The notes under the pieces: model-generated
The model's input: the letters and a program-made list of their open reading frames with translations, nothing else
Told to the model about the DNA's origin: nothing
Database searches by the model: none
Translations under genes and position numbers: made by a program
Shown here: positions 1-7,140 of the stretch, piece after piece
How the letters are laid out: every line of letters starts with the position of its first letter
Numbering within the stretch: position 1 is the stretch's first letter
Assembly (NCBI GenBank): GCA_027489355.1
Contig: JAIXZY010000020.1
Coordinates: 39,543-103,542 of the forward strand
DNA: 64,000 nt
Source: Paracoccaceae bacterium
Lineage (GTDB): Bacteria; Pseudomonadota; Alphaproteobacteria; Rhodobacterales; Rhodobacteraceae
Reading direction: 5' to 3'

Positions 1-1
1 C

Positions 2-619
2 TTTGGCCGCGGGCTTTACATCGGCGACATCAGCCAGCCGCGCGGCGGGCCGATGACCTCGGGCCATGCCAGCCACCAGATCGGGCTGGACGCCGACATC
101 TGGATGCTGCCCCCCCGCCGGCTGGACCTTAGCGCCGCCGAACGCGAGGAGATCAGCTCGATCCCCGTGCGCTCGGCCGATCAGCGGTCGGTGACCGAGA
201 ACTGGACCCGCACCCACCGCGAGCTGTTGAAGCAGGCGGCGCTGGACCCGAGGGTGGACCGCATCTTCGTCGCCGCGGCCGTGAAGATCGAGATGTGCAA
301 GACCGCGAGGCGGTCGGACAAGAAATGGCTGCAGAAGATCCGGCCAGTCGCAGGCCACGACACGCATTTCCACGTTCGCCTGAAATGCCCCCGCGGCGCC
401 CGCCTGTGCGAGACACAGACCCCGACGGTGGCCGATCTGTCCAAGGGCGGCAACGGCTGCGACGAGACGCTGATGTGGTGGGTGACCGACTACCTGAACC
501 CGCCCAAGGCGGACCCGAACAAGCCCAAGCCCGAGGATCAGCCGCCCGCAAGGGGTCCGCGCGACTATACGATGGCCGACCTGCCCAAGCAGTGCAAAGG
601 CGTGCTGGCCGCAGAGTGA
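2..619 (+). CDS. mepA: MepA-type murein endopeptidase, 3' part (5' end outside window)
   Basis: The reading frame is open from the left edge, so only the C-terminal ~205 residues are present. It belongs to the penicillin-insensitive murein endopeptidases (peptidase M74), periplasmic zinc enzymes that cut D-Ala-mDAP cross-links in peptidoglycan. The metal-binding block GHASHQIGLDADIWM (encoded around 61-105) carries the HxxxGxxxD pattern, and a second family block, GHDTHFHVRLKCP (around 355-393), supplies the HxH histidines. The internal ATG at 53 lies inside the conserved domain and is not the real start. The C-terminus is Pro/Lys-rich before the stop. The next gene (716) is in the same direction, with a promoter-like sequence between them. 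Family assignment is secure. Confidence 0.93.
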   Translation, partial: FGRGLYIGDISQPRGGPMTSGHASHQIGLDADIWMLPPRRLDLSAAEREEISSIPVRSADQRSVTENWTRTHRELLKQAALDPRVDRIFVAAAVKIEMCKTARRSDKKWLQKIRPVAGHDTHFHVRLKCPRGARLCETQTPTVADLSKGGNGCDETLMWWVTDYLNPPKADPNKPKPEDQPPARGPRDYTMADLPKQCKGVLAAE

Positions 620-628
620 CAGGGCCGA

Positions 629-655
629 TTGACAGGCGCGGGCCGCGGGTATAGG
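629..655 (+). promoter_or_regulatory. Putative sigma-70-type promoter of the VUT/YhhQ gene
   Basis: TTGACA at 629-634 is followed after 15 bases by TATAGG at 650-655, about 60 bases upstream of the start codon at 716. The -35 is a perfect consensus; the spacing is short, so the -10 placement is tentative. No preQ1 riboswitch could be recognised by eye in the leader. Confidence 0.4.
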
Positions 656-715
656 CCGCCTCCGCCCCGATGGTCTGGGCCAAGTCTCCGCGACCTTGTC
701 AAAACGGAAAGCAAC

Positions 716-1336
716 ATGCGCACCCTTCTTCCTGGCATCCTTGCCATGGCGGCGATCGTCGTCGCATCCAACATCCTGGTCCAGTACCCGCTGGGCGCCT
801 TCCTGACCTGGGGGGCGCTGACCTACCCCTTCGCCTTCCTGGTGAACGAGATCGTGAACCGCTTCGACGGTCCCGCCGCTGCCCGGAAGGTGGTGCTGGT
901 GGGGTTTCTCACCGGGATCATCTGTTCCTTCATCGGCACCCGGATCGAGGGCGAATTCGGCCCGCTGGTCACGCTGCGCGTCGCCCTCGGCTCGGGCATC
1001 GCTTTCCTTGCCGCCCAGCTTCTGGACATCACGATCTTCAACCGCTTCCGCCAGGGCCTGTGGTGGCGTGCGCCGCTGATTTCTCCGGTGATCTCCTCGA
1101 CGCTTGATACGGCAATCTTCTTCACCATCGCCTTCTCGGCCGCGTTCACCTTCCTGGAACCCGTTGTCGACGTGTCCTGGGCCACGCAGCCGACGCCGTT
1201 GCTGGGTCTTGGCCCAGACGCGCCCTTCTGGGTTTCGCTGGCCGTTGGTGACTGGCTGGTGAAGCTTCTGCTTGCCGGGGTGGCATTGTTGCCGTTTCGA
1301 TTGGCACTTGCCCGCTGGGCCGCAAAGGTTGCGTGA
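716..1336 (+). CDS. yhhQ: VUT/YhhQ-family queuosine precursor transporter
   Basis: This 206-residue polytopic inner-membrane protein belongs to the VUT (YhhQ/DUF165) family, whose characterised members import queuosine precursors such as preQ0/preQ1. About six hydrophobic segments are visible, starting with ILAMAAIVVASNILVQYPLG. Family-typical sequence includes LTYPFAFLVNEIVNRF near residues 32-46 and the segment ending QLLDITIFNRFR near 110. The frame could be extended upstream to 629, but that extension is Pro/Arg-rich and lies across the promoter. The ATG at 716, preceded by GGAAAG, fits the family N-terminus. It is monocistronic, between mepA and a short transcription unit. Confidence 0.88.
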   Translation: MRTLLPGILAMAAIVVASNILVQYPLGAFLTWGALTYPFAFLVNEIVNRFDGPAAARKVVLVGFLTGIICSFIGTRIEGEFGPLVTLRVALGSGIAFLAAQLLDITIFNRFRQGLWWRAPLISPVISSTLDTAIFFTIAFSAAFTFLEPVVDVSWATQPTPLLGLGPDAPFWVSLAVGDWLVKLLLAGVALLPFRLALARWAAKVA

Positions 1337-1390
1337 ATTGTTTTGACAAACACAAAATCTGTGTCACGCTCCCCTTATCGGCAACCATTT

Positions 1391-1407
1391 GAAAGGAGGT
1401 GATCCAG
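1391..1407 (+). promoter_or_regulatory. Extended Shine-Dalgarno: 17-nt complement of the 16S rRNA 3' end
   Basis: GAAAGGAGGTGATCCAG is the exact reverse complement of CTGGATCACCTCCTTTC, the sequence expected at the 3' end of alphaproteobacterial 16S rRNA (general knowledge; that gene is not in the window). Ordinary ribosome binding sites match 4-7 bases. The core GGAGG lies 7 bases before the GTG at 1407, so normal initiation geometry is kept. Confidence 0.7.
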
Positions 1408-1463
1408 TGTCTAGAGTGATATTGGAGAGAGGTGTCGGGACAGTCGGGAGGGGTATTTTCTAA
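1407..1463 (+). CDS. Putative 18-residue leader peptide or small protein
   Basis: A GTG-initiated frame encodes MSRVILERGVGTVGRGIF followed by TAA. The evidence for translation is the near-maximal Shine-Dalgarno sequence with correct spacing, and its position between a -35-like element and a terminator with no competing frame. The peptide is basic and glycine-rich, with no membrane segment. It may be a real microprotein, a leader peptide, or incidental to an RNA that titrates ribosomes. No function is known to me. Confidence 0.45.
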   Translation: MSRVILERGVGTVGRGIF

Positions 1464-1534
1464 GGGCAGCCCCTGGAAAATAGACCACCGATTGGATTTG
1501 GATGCCCTAACTGGCCCATCTCCTTGGATCTCGG

Positions 1535-1563
1535 AAAGGGTTGCCTGAGCAGGGCAACCCTTT
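1535..1563 (+). terminator. Rho-independent terminator of the short unit
   Basis: AAAGGGTTGCC (1535-1545) pairs perfectly over 11 bases with GGCAACCCTTT (1553-1563) around a 7-base loop, followed by CTCTATTTG. The downstream arm and loop lie inside the 26-bp repeat that bounds the island, so integration leaves this terminator intact. Confidence 0.8.
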
Positions 1564-1567
1564 CTCT
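1542..1567 (+). repeat. Left attachment-site repeat (attL), 26 bp
   Basis: The 26 bases starting TGCCTGAGCAGG and ending CCCTTTCTCT recur without mismatch at 37734-37759 in the same orientation. Identity stops sharply on both sides. The left copy overlaps the terminator of the short unit and lies 121 bases from the 3' end of the integrase gene at 1688, a common arrangement for integrative elements that target the 3' end of small RNA genes. Confidence 0.75.
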
Positions 1568-1687
1568 ATTTGATGTAAGGGAAATTCAATCTTTTCAGTA
1601 GATTGGGCGAGGGAGCCGTGAAGGAGGGACGCCTACGGTTCCGTTACGGTGCTTATTCAGTCCCGACTCTATACTTCGCCCTCCAGC

Positions 1688-2788
1688 TCATGCCCGCCGG
1701 TTAAGTGCTGCAACAACGCTTTGCTGGTGGTCAGGACTGTGGTGGCCATATACTTCTTCGATGGTCCGTAGTGACGTCGAGAAGTAGCCTGCCGCGTCCC
1801 ATGGCGACGCACCCTTTTGCATCGCCCAAGTGATAGCAGTGTGCTTCAAAGTGTGAGGCGTCACATCTGAGAGGTCGATGTCGATGCCCTTGGTTCGGGC
1901 CAACTCCGCTGCGAGCAAAATTGCGCGTTTCCAGCCGGTTTCAATATCGCCTACACGACGGCCCTTGTAGTCCTCAACAACGAACTTGCGCCCGTTCTTC
2001 GCCTGTCTGCGGAGGTGGGCGAGATAACGATCGGGGAGACGACAGACGCCCTGCCGCTTCTTCGTCATGACCTTTCCGATGGGCTTGCGGAAGAGGAGGC
2101 CCTGGATGGTGTCCACATGGCCGCCAGACATCGACGGGGTGTTCATGTGCATGGCCAGGATGGTGGCCTTCCTGGAGCCAGTGTAGAGTCCGTGCAGGAT
2201 GAAGTCTTGCAAGTGCCGTCCATCCAGGCGCAGATTTCTCGCAGCTCTGAGAAGCCATGCAGCTTCCTGCCTGGTTAGCCAGCGTTCCTTTCCAGCCGGT
2301 CTCGCGGGAAGGCTTACTTGGGCCGGGGTGGTGAGCTTGCCTTCCTTGAGGCAGTAGTTCACGGCCGCCTGCAGGACGTTCAGCTCGCGGCGAATGGTGC
2401 CCGGAGAGGCCGGTCCCCGCTTGGTGATGCGGGACTTGCCATAGGCCCGGCAGGTGTTGCCGGTGATCTCCGAGACCCTCCGGTTGCCCCAGAAGGGGAT
2501 GAGGGCCTCGATGGCATAGCCCAAGCGCCAAGGAGCGGCGACATGGGGAGCATGCTCCTCGCCGTAGATCGCAAGGCAATCGGCGAGGAGCATCTCCTGG
2601 GCGGATACCGGCCCGGTGGGCCGATACTTTTCGCCTATGTATACGGCGAGTTTTTCTTCAGCTTTCTGGCGATCGTCCGTGCCACAGCTGATGCGGGTTG
2701 TACCGTCTCGGATTTCCCAGAAGGACGCAAAGCCTTCAGCGCTTCTGTTCCGCCAGACAAGGCGAGCCCCCTTAGTCTTCCTCGGCAT
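1688..2788 (-). CDS. int: Tyrosine-type site-specific integrase
   Basis: This 366-residue phage-type integrase catalyses recombination between attachment sites. The N-terminal ~60 residues resemble an AP2-like arm-binding region, residues ~62-160 a SAM-like core-binding domain, and ~170-360 the catalytic domain. Catalytic residues visible are Arg206 in GSRKATI, the HTLKH box at 312-316 (Lys in place of the usual second Arg, a variant seen in many phage integrases), His349/350 and the nucleophile Tyr347 in EVYGHHSPDH. The length is normal and the frame intact. Its stop codon is 121 bp from the left att repeat, so it is the best candidate for the enzyme that integrated the island. Confidence 0.92.
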   Translation of the reverse strand: MPRKTKGARLVWRNRSAEGFASFWEIRDGTTRISCGTDDRQKAEEKLAVYIGEKYRPTGPVSAQEMLLADCLAIYGEEHAPHVAAPWRLGYAIEALIPFWGNRRVSEITGNTCRAYGKSRITKRGPASPGTIRRELNVLQAAVNYCLKEGKLTTPAQVSLPARPAGKERWLTRQEAAWLLRAARNLRLDGRHLQDFILHGLYTGSRKATILAMHMNTPSMSGGHVDTIQGLLFRKPIGKVMTKKRQGVCRLPDRYLAHLRRQAKNGRKFVVEDYKGRRVGDIETGWKRAILLAAELARTKGIDIDLSDVTPHTLKHTAITWAMQKGASPWDAAGYFSTSLRTIEEVYGHHSPDHQQSVVAALNRRA

Positions 2789-3169
2789 AACTTCGGTATG
2801 TCTCCTGAAGCTGATCCGATATCAAGGCAACGCGCAAGCTACGCCGGCGCCTGGACCCATGGGCCAGTTGATGGGTCAGCAAGTCAAGTGGCTAAGATTA
2901 GGATGCTGATTCCTATCTTATAATTTTTCGTCTTCGTAGAATGGGAAAGGCCGAAGTGCGGATGAGGGGGATAGCAATCCAGAACCGTATTTGAAGTGAA
3001 CTGGTCTACCGCTTAAGGTTTGGACACCAAACAACAGGATGCGTCAACCATGCTCTGGTCCGATAACCTGGGATCAAGCAACAGGGGCGTCAAACAGCAT
3101 TCGGAAGGCTGCGGGCGGCCGCTCGATTCCCCATGCAAACGTCTGCGCCTGGTCCAAGCCAGACAGCGT
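2789..3169. other. Intergenic, no gene seen
   Basis: About 380 bp lie between the integrase start and the 3' end of the binding-protein gene. No convincing reading frame, tRNA or terminator was found. Sequence directly upstream of the integrase start (2790-2930) is AT-richer and could hold its promoter. Confidence 0.5.
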
Positions 3170-4312
3170 TCAGCCTTCAGACGACCAGGGAAAGTTGACA
3201 TAGCTGTCCTTGGTCTCGGCGCAGATGTTGCCGTACATTCGGACGTAACTCTCAAGTCGCACAGGATCAGTGTATACCCGGCCGGGGTCGTCCATGTCCG
3301 TCATATAGTCATCTAGGTTGGTCGCTGTCAGAGCGAAGGGCAGGACGTCGATAGCTTTGGGAATGCTGCGCCCTTCAAGCCAATCCGCGGCATGCTGGCC
3401 CATCGCGTAGCCGAAGATCGATGAGGCAAGGCTGATGCTGATTTTGTATGGACTGTCCGGTTGCCGGAGTTCCGCCACCGCAGCGGGCTCTCCGTCGATC
3501 CCGCCGAAGAACTGGTCGGGACGCGCCATACCTGCGTCGCGCATCGCAGCCAGCGCGCCCACGACAACCGTGTCGGCCCCCAGCACCACGTCGATCTGGG
3601 GCTCTGCCAGAAGGATGGTGGTCATCGTGTCATAGCCGCCCTTGCCGCTGACGGTCACCGGCGAGATATCGGCGACGATGTTGACCCCGGGCATGTCGCG
3701 AAAGGCGTCGCGCATGGCCGCAAAGCGCGGCGACAGGAACTGCAGGCTGTCATGCGTTAGGAGCACGACGTTGGCACGCCCGTTCAGCCGGGTCCGCACG
3801 TAATCAGCCGCTGCTTCTGCCAACACGGATCCGGTCAGATACTGCGGCGCGTTCAAGATCGTGGTCGCCGGGGGCGGCACAATGGCACCGACATAAGTGC
3901 CCGAAGCGAGAATCTCTTGTAGGATTGGCGCGCTTTGCTCGGCATCGACCGGGGCAATCACGACTGCTCCCACCTTGCGATTCCGCAGATTCTGCAACTG
4001 CTGCACCATAGCGGTTGATTCGTTCATGGCGTTCACAACTTCATAGGCGAGGTCGCGGTCGGCGGCAGCCTTGGAGAGGCCGTAGTCAATGCCGCTGATG
4101 AAGTCACGGTCATTGTCGCGTACAAAGACGAGCACGCGGGGTAAGCCTTCTGGTGGAGCGCACGGCGCGGCATGAGGATCGAAGGGCCCAAAGACCACCG
4201 GCTCAGAGAGACCGTTTCCGGACGCCTGGGACCAGCCTGCCGAGGCGGTCAGAAGACCGGCGGGCAAGGTTGCAGCGAGGGTGGTGTAGCCGAGGAACAT
4301 GCGTCTATGCAT
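3170..4312 (-). CDS. Periplasmic sugar-binding-type protein (Peripla_BP_4/LacI fold)
   Basis: A 380-residue exported solute-binding protein. The N-terminus has a twin-arginine-like signal (HRRMFLGY followed by a hydrophobic stretch and an Ala-rich cleavage region near residue 30). The mature part follows the ribose/galactose-binding plan: a first lobe with FVRDNDRDFISGIDYGLSKA, then MNESTAMVQQLQNLRNRKVGAVVIAPVD, and a second lobe with VVLGADTVVVGALAAMRDAG and FFGGIDGEPAAV. No ABC permease or ATPase gene is nearby. Instead the start overlaps by 8 bp the end of the histidine kinase gene upstream, so the two are co-transcribed. I infer a sensory role, presenting a ligand to the kinase, rather than transport. 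The ligand is unknown. Confidence 0.82.
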   Translation of the reverse strand: MHRRMFLGYTTLAATLPAGLLTASAGWSQASGNGLSEPVVFGPFDPHAAPCAPPEGLPRVLVFVRDNDRDFISGIDYGLSKAAADRDLAYEVVNAMNESTAMVQQLQNLRNRKVGAVVIAPVDAEQSAPILQEILASGTYVGAIVPPPATTILNAPQYLTGSVLAEAAADYVRTRLNGRANVVLLTHDSLQFLSPRFAAMRDAFRDMPGVNIVADISPVTVSGKGGYDTMTTILLAEPQIDVVLGADTVVVGALAAMRDAGMARPDQFFGGIDGEPAAVAELRQPDSPYKISISLASSIFGYAMGQHAADWLEGRSIPKAIDVLPFALTATNLDDYMTDMDDPGRVYTDPVRLESYVRMYGNICAETKDSYVNFPWSSEG

Positions 4313-5657
4313 CTATCGAACCCCTTGATCCCAAGGACAATGGAAGGATGAGCCGCGCCTCGGTCCCAGGATTGCGGTCGACATAGCTGATCTTCCCACC
4401 CAGCGCTGTGGCCATGGCCTGGACAAGCTTGGACCCAAGGCCAGTTCCGTGCGCTACCGGCTTCTGACCGCGGCCTATGCCGTCGTCTTCCACCGACAGG
4501 ATGGCAGTGCCGTCGGCCGCCTTTCGCAGCTTGACGCGAATGTCTCCCGACCGGTTCGGGTAGGCATATTTGTAGGCATTGGTTATCCATTCCGACAGGA
4601 TGATCCCGAGGCTGATCGTCTGGTCGGTCGTCAGGGCGATCTGCTCCACTTCCTGGCTGACACGCGCCGACAGGCCCTCGCCGCGCATCGATCCCTCAAT
4701 GTCCTCGACGAGTTTCGGCAGGAAGTCATCCAGAGCGATCGTCTGGACCTCGGTGGTCGAGTAAAGTTGCTTGTGGACCGTGCCGACTGCGTTGATGCGC
4801 GCCTGCGTATTGGAGAGGATCTTGCGAACCTCTTCGCTCCCCGAGGCGCGCGCCTGCATGCCCACCATGGAGGCGACCATGGTGAGACTGTTGGCGACCC
4901 GGTGGTTCACCTCGGCCAAGAGCATCTCGGCCCGGTCACGAGCAACTGCGAGGTCGTGTGTGCGCTCTTCTACGCGGCGCTCCAAATCCTCGTTGATCGA
5001 ACGAATCTCGTCATTGGCGCGGCGCAGGTCGTACACGAACGAGCGCTGGATGGCGTAGATTCCTGCAGTGACGGCAAAAACGAAGAGCACCGCGAGATAG
5101 GTGCTGAGCGAAAGGAGGCGCAGGCTGTCCTGCTGTCGCTGGACGGCGTCCGTCAGATTGCGCTCGGCAGATCTTGAAATCGCAGAAATGAAGACGTTTG
5201 CTTCGTCCATCAGGGCTTTGCCGCGGTGCGTGGCAATGATCTTGCGGGCGTCGTCGCTCTGCCCATTGCGCTGCAGCTGAACGCTTTCGTTCATCTCAGC
5301 CAGCTTGTCGCGGACAAGCGTGTCCAGCCGCTGCAGGGCGGGATTTCTGTAGGAAGCAGCGCTCGCTTTCAGAAGCTCAAGGCTATGCTCGGCCTCTTTG
5401 GCAGCGGTTGCAAATGGTGCGAGGTAGATCTCGTTTCGGGTCAGGACGTAGCCGCGTTGGCTCGACTCTGCGGCCTGGAGAGCGGATCGCAAGCTATCCG
5501 CAAGCGATCTCGTCTCACGGGCCTCGTTGACCATGCCGAACGCATCCTGAGCGCGGCTTCCAGCGATCAGATTCAACAGTACGAGGATAACGAGCGCGAC
5601 GCAGCCAACGATCAGAAGGGTGATCGTTTGGCCTTTGACACTTCGCTGCTGTTCCAT
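4305..5657 (-). CDS. CHASE3-domain HWE/HisKA_2 sensor histidine kinase
   Basis: A 450-residue membrane sensor kinase. TM1 is at ~11-33; a periplasmic helical CHASE3-type domain spans ~35-180 (note ESSQRGYVLTRNEIYL); TM2 is at ~186-206; a coiled coil follows at ~207-245. The phospho-acceptor is His252 in EVNHRVANSLTMV, the HisKA_2 pattern. The HATPase domain has the N-box EWITNAYKYAYP (~345) and G-boxes DDGIGRG and GTGLGSKLV. HWE/HisKA_2 kinases usually act on stand-alone receivers or control the alphaproteobacterial general stress response; no receiver lies next to it. The downstream binding-protein gene overlaps by 8 bp, implying one sensory unit. Confidence 0.88.
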   Translation of the reverse strand: MEQQRSVKGQTITLLIVGCVALVILVLLNLIAGSRAQDAFGMVNEARETRSLADSLRSALQAAESSQRGYVLTRNEIYLAPFATAAKEAEHSLELLKASAASYRNPALQRLDTLVRDKLAEMNESVQLQRNGQSDDARKIIATHRGKALMDEANVFISAISRSAERNLTDAVQRQQDSLRLLSLSTYLAVLFVFAVTAGIYAIQRSFVYDLRRANDEIRSINEDLERRVEERTHDLAVARDRAEMLLAEVNHRVANSLTMVASMVGMQARASGSEEVRKILSNTQARINAVGTVHKQLYSTTEVQTIALDDFLPKLVEDIEGSMRGEGLSARVSQEVEQIALTTDQTISLGIILSEWITNAYKYAYPNRSGDIRVKLRKAADGTAILSVEDDGIGRGQKPVAHGTGLGSKLVQAMATALGGKISYVDRNPGTEARLILPLSLGSRGSIDA

Positions 5658-5931
5658 GCGTTACTGCGTTCCAGACCGAAGGGAAGTGCCTTGCGGCATA
5701 TAGGCCACTTTATCCGACCTGTCGCAAGACCGAGAACTTGGTCTTTAGTCGTCACGGCGGCAAGAAAAATCTAGATCAGAAACCGCAACGTCAATTCATT
5801 CTGGCGAAGCCGTCGGAACTGAGTTTTCACGGCGTTGGCAGGATCCAGCCGGCTCAACCGGCTGAGCTACCGGACTACGCTGCAGACAACCGAGAAAGCC
5901 CTTTCGAAAAGCTCTTCAGCCCGTGCGCCCG
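5658..5931. other. Intergenic; possible tRNA 5'-half relic on the minus strand
   Basis: On the minus strand, 5852-5870 reads GTAGCTCAGCCGGTTGAGC, a typical tRNA D-arm. No matching anticodon stem, T-arm or CCA end follows, so this is not a functional tRNA. It may be a relic of an earlier integration site or chance similarity. Otherwise this is the upstream region of the CHASE3 kinase gene and the 3' side of the aminotransferase gene. Confidence 0.25.
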
Positions 5932-7104
5932 TCAGCCGTCTGCGGCGGCATGGAAAGCTGACAGGCTGGCTTCGATCATCTCGGCCGTTCCAGTCAGGCT
6001 GATGCGGAAGTCCGTTGGGCGGTCGAACAGTGTTCCTGGCATGACGAAGACACCCTGCTCCCTCAACCTGCGGGTAAAGTTGACCGAGTCCCCGCCGGGC
6101 GCGCGACCCCAGAGGTAGAAGGTTCCGTCAGGTCGGGTCATGTCATAACCCCATTGCGTCAACGCCCCATGCAGCCGGTCGCGCTTGGATTGCAACTCCG
6201 CGATGTCGATGCTTAACGTCTCCAGGTCGCGAACGGCATATTGCAGCGGCGCATCGGGAAAGTTCCAGCCGCCTCCGATCTGCGACGGCTGCGCAGCCGA
6301 CCGCAGCGCGACCTTTTCGGCTTCGGACAGCAAGGGATTGATGGCGAGGTAACCGATGCGAAGGCCGGGGGCGAGCAGGATCTTGCCGTAGCTATAGTCG
6401 ATCAGCGTATGGGGATAGACGGCCGCAGGGCTGGTAAAGGCAATTCCGTCAAAGCGGATCCGACGGTAGGGCTCGTCGGACAGGATGAAGATCGGGCGGC
6501 CAATCTCGGCAGACTTGCGGGTCAGCATTGCGGCCAGCTCTTCCAGCCGAGCACGGCCGTAGATGACGCCTGTCGGGTTATGGGGCGTGTTGATCACCAC
6601 GATCCTCGTGCGCGGGGTGATTGCCGCCTCGATCGCCGCTACGTCAAGATCGAAGGTCCCTTCCGCCAGCGGGACCTGCACCGGCACCGCGTTGCGGGTG
6701 CGCAGCATTGCCCCGTAGCAGAACCAGCCGGGAAGCGGGATGATGCATTCTTCTCCGGGGTCGAGAAGCAGCGAGAACGCCAATCCGATGGCGCCAAATG
6801 CGCCCTGGGTCATCGCAATGTCAGCCGGGGTGAACGGCAGGCCCAGTTCAGCCGTCAGCGCATCCGCAATCACGGTGCAGGGTTCCTCCTCGCTGGTCTT
6901 GTAGGCGAACCAGTTGGTTGCCCGCGGCTCCATCCGCGCCTTGATCGTCGAAACCAAAGAGGGCAGCGGCATTTCGTGCGGATTTCCAAAGGTCAGGTCG
7001 GCCCGGACATCCCGGTCCTCGACGCCGGTACGGTAGCCGCTGAAGAACTCGAAGACTGTGGCAATCGCATTCGATGTGGCCGTCGCGCGCTCGGATAACT
7101 CCAT
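5932..7104 (-). CDS. Class I/II PLP-dependent aminotransferase
   Basis: A 390-residue fold-type I aminotransferase, full length for the family. Visible motifs are NTPHNPTG (172-179), DEPYRRI (210-216), the SYGK block with the PLP lysine at ~241, and GLRIGY with the PLP-phosphate/substrate Arg249. The cytosolic enzyme would transfer an amino group from an amino acid to a keto acid; the substrate cannot be read from sequence. It starts 36 bp downstream of the winged-helix/TPR regulator on the same strand, so the two are probably co-transcribed and the regulator may control amino-acid use. Aspartate/tyrosine-like activity is possible but unproven. Confidence 0.85.
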   Translation of the reverse strand: MELSERATATSNAIATVFEFFSGYRTGVEDRDVRADLTFGNPHEMPLPSLVSTIKARMEPRATNWFAYKTSEEEPCTVIADALTAELGLPFTPADIAMTQGAFGAIGLAFSLLLDPGEECIIPLPGWFCYGAMLRTRNAVPVQVPLAEGTFDLDVAAIEAAITPRTRIVVINTPHNPTGVIYGRARLEELAAMLTRKSAEIGRPIFILSDEPYRRIRFDGIAFTSPAAVYPHTLIDYSYGKILLAPGLRIGYLAINPLLSEAEKVALRSAAQPSQIGGGWNFPDAPLQYAVRDLETLSIDIAELQSKRDRLHGALTQWGYDMTRPDGTFYLWGRAPGGDSVNFTRRLREQGVFVMPGTLFDRPTDFRISLTGTAEMIEASLSAFHAAADG

Positions 7105-7140
7105 TCTGAGATCTCCTTTATGAAAGCAGTTGCGTTCGTG

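Larger units (their letters stand above)
1343..1567 (+). ncRNA. Short transcription unit (small RNA or leader-peptide gene) with terminator
   Basis: A compact unit can be drawn here. TTGACA at 1343-1348 is a -35-like element; no convincing -10 is seen. An imperfect palindrome ACACAAAATCTGTGT follows at 1350-1364, then an extended Shine-Dalgarno block (1391-1407), an 18-codon frame (1407-1463), about 70 untranslated bases, and a strong intrinsic terminator (1535-1563). CTCCTT in the 3' part could pair with AAGGAG of the SD block, which would allow conditional masking. Whether it acts as RNA, as a peptide gene or both cannot be decided. The island described below is integrated in its 3' end. 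I do not recognise it as a named RNA family. Confidence 0.45.

Noticed and set aside
629..715. Possible preQ1 riboswitch before the VUT/YhhQ gene
   Set aside because: The family is often riboswitch-controlled elsewhere, but I could not fold a convincing aptamer by eye in this ~80-base leader.
5852..5880. tRNA-like D-arm on the minus strand (GTAGCTCAGCCGGTTGAGC)
   Set aside because: No anticodon stem, T-arm or acceptor partner follows at the right distance. At most it is a relic, so no tRNA gene was called.
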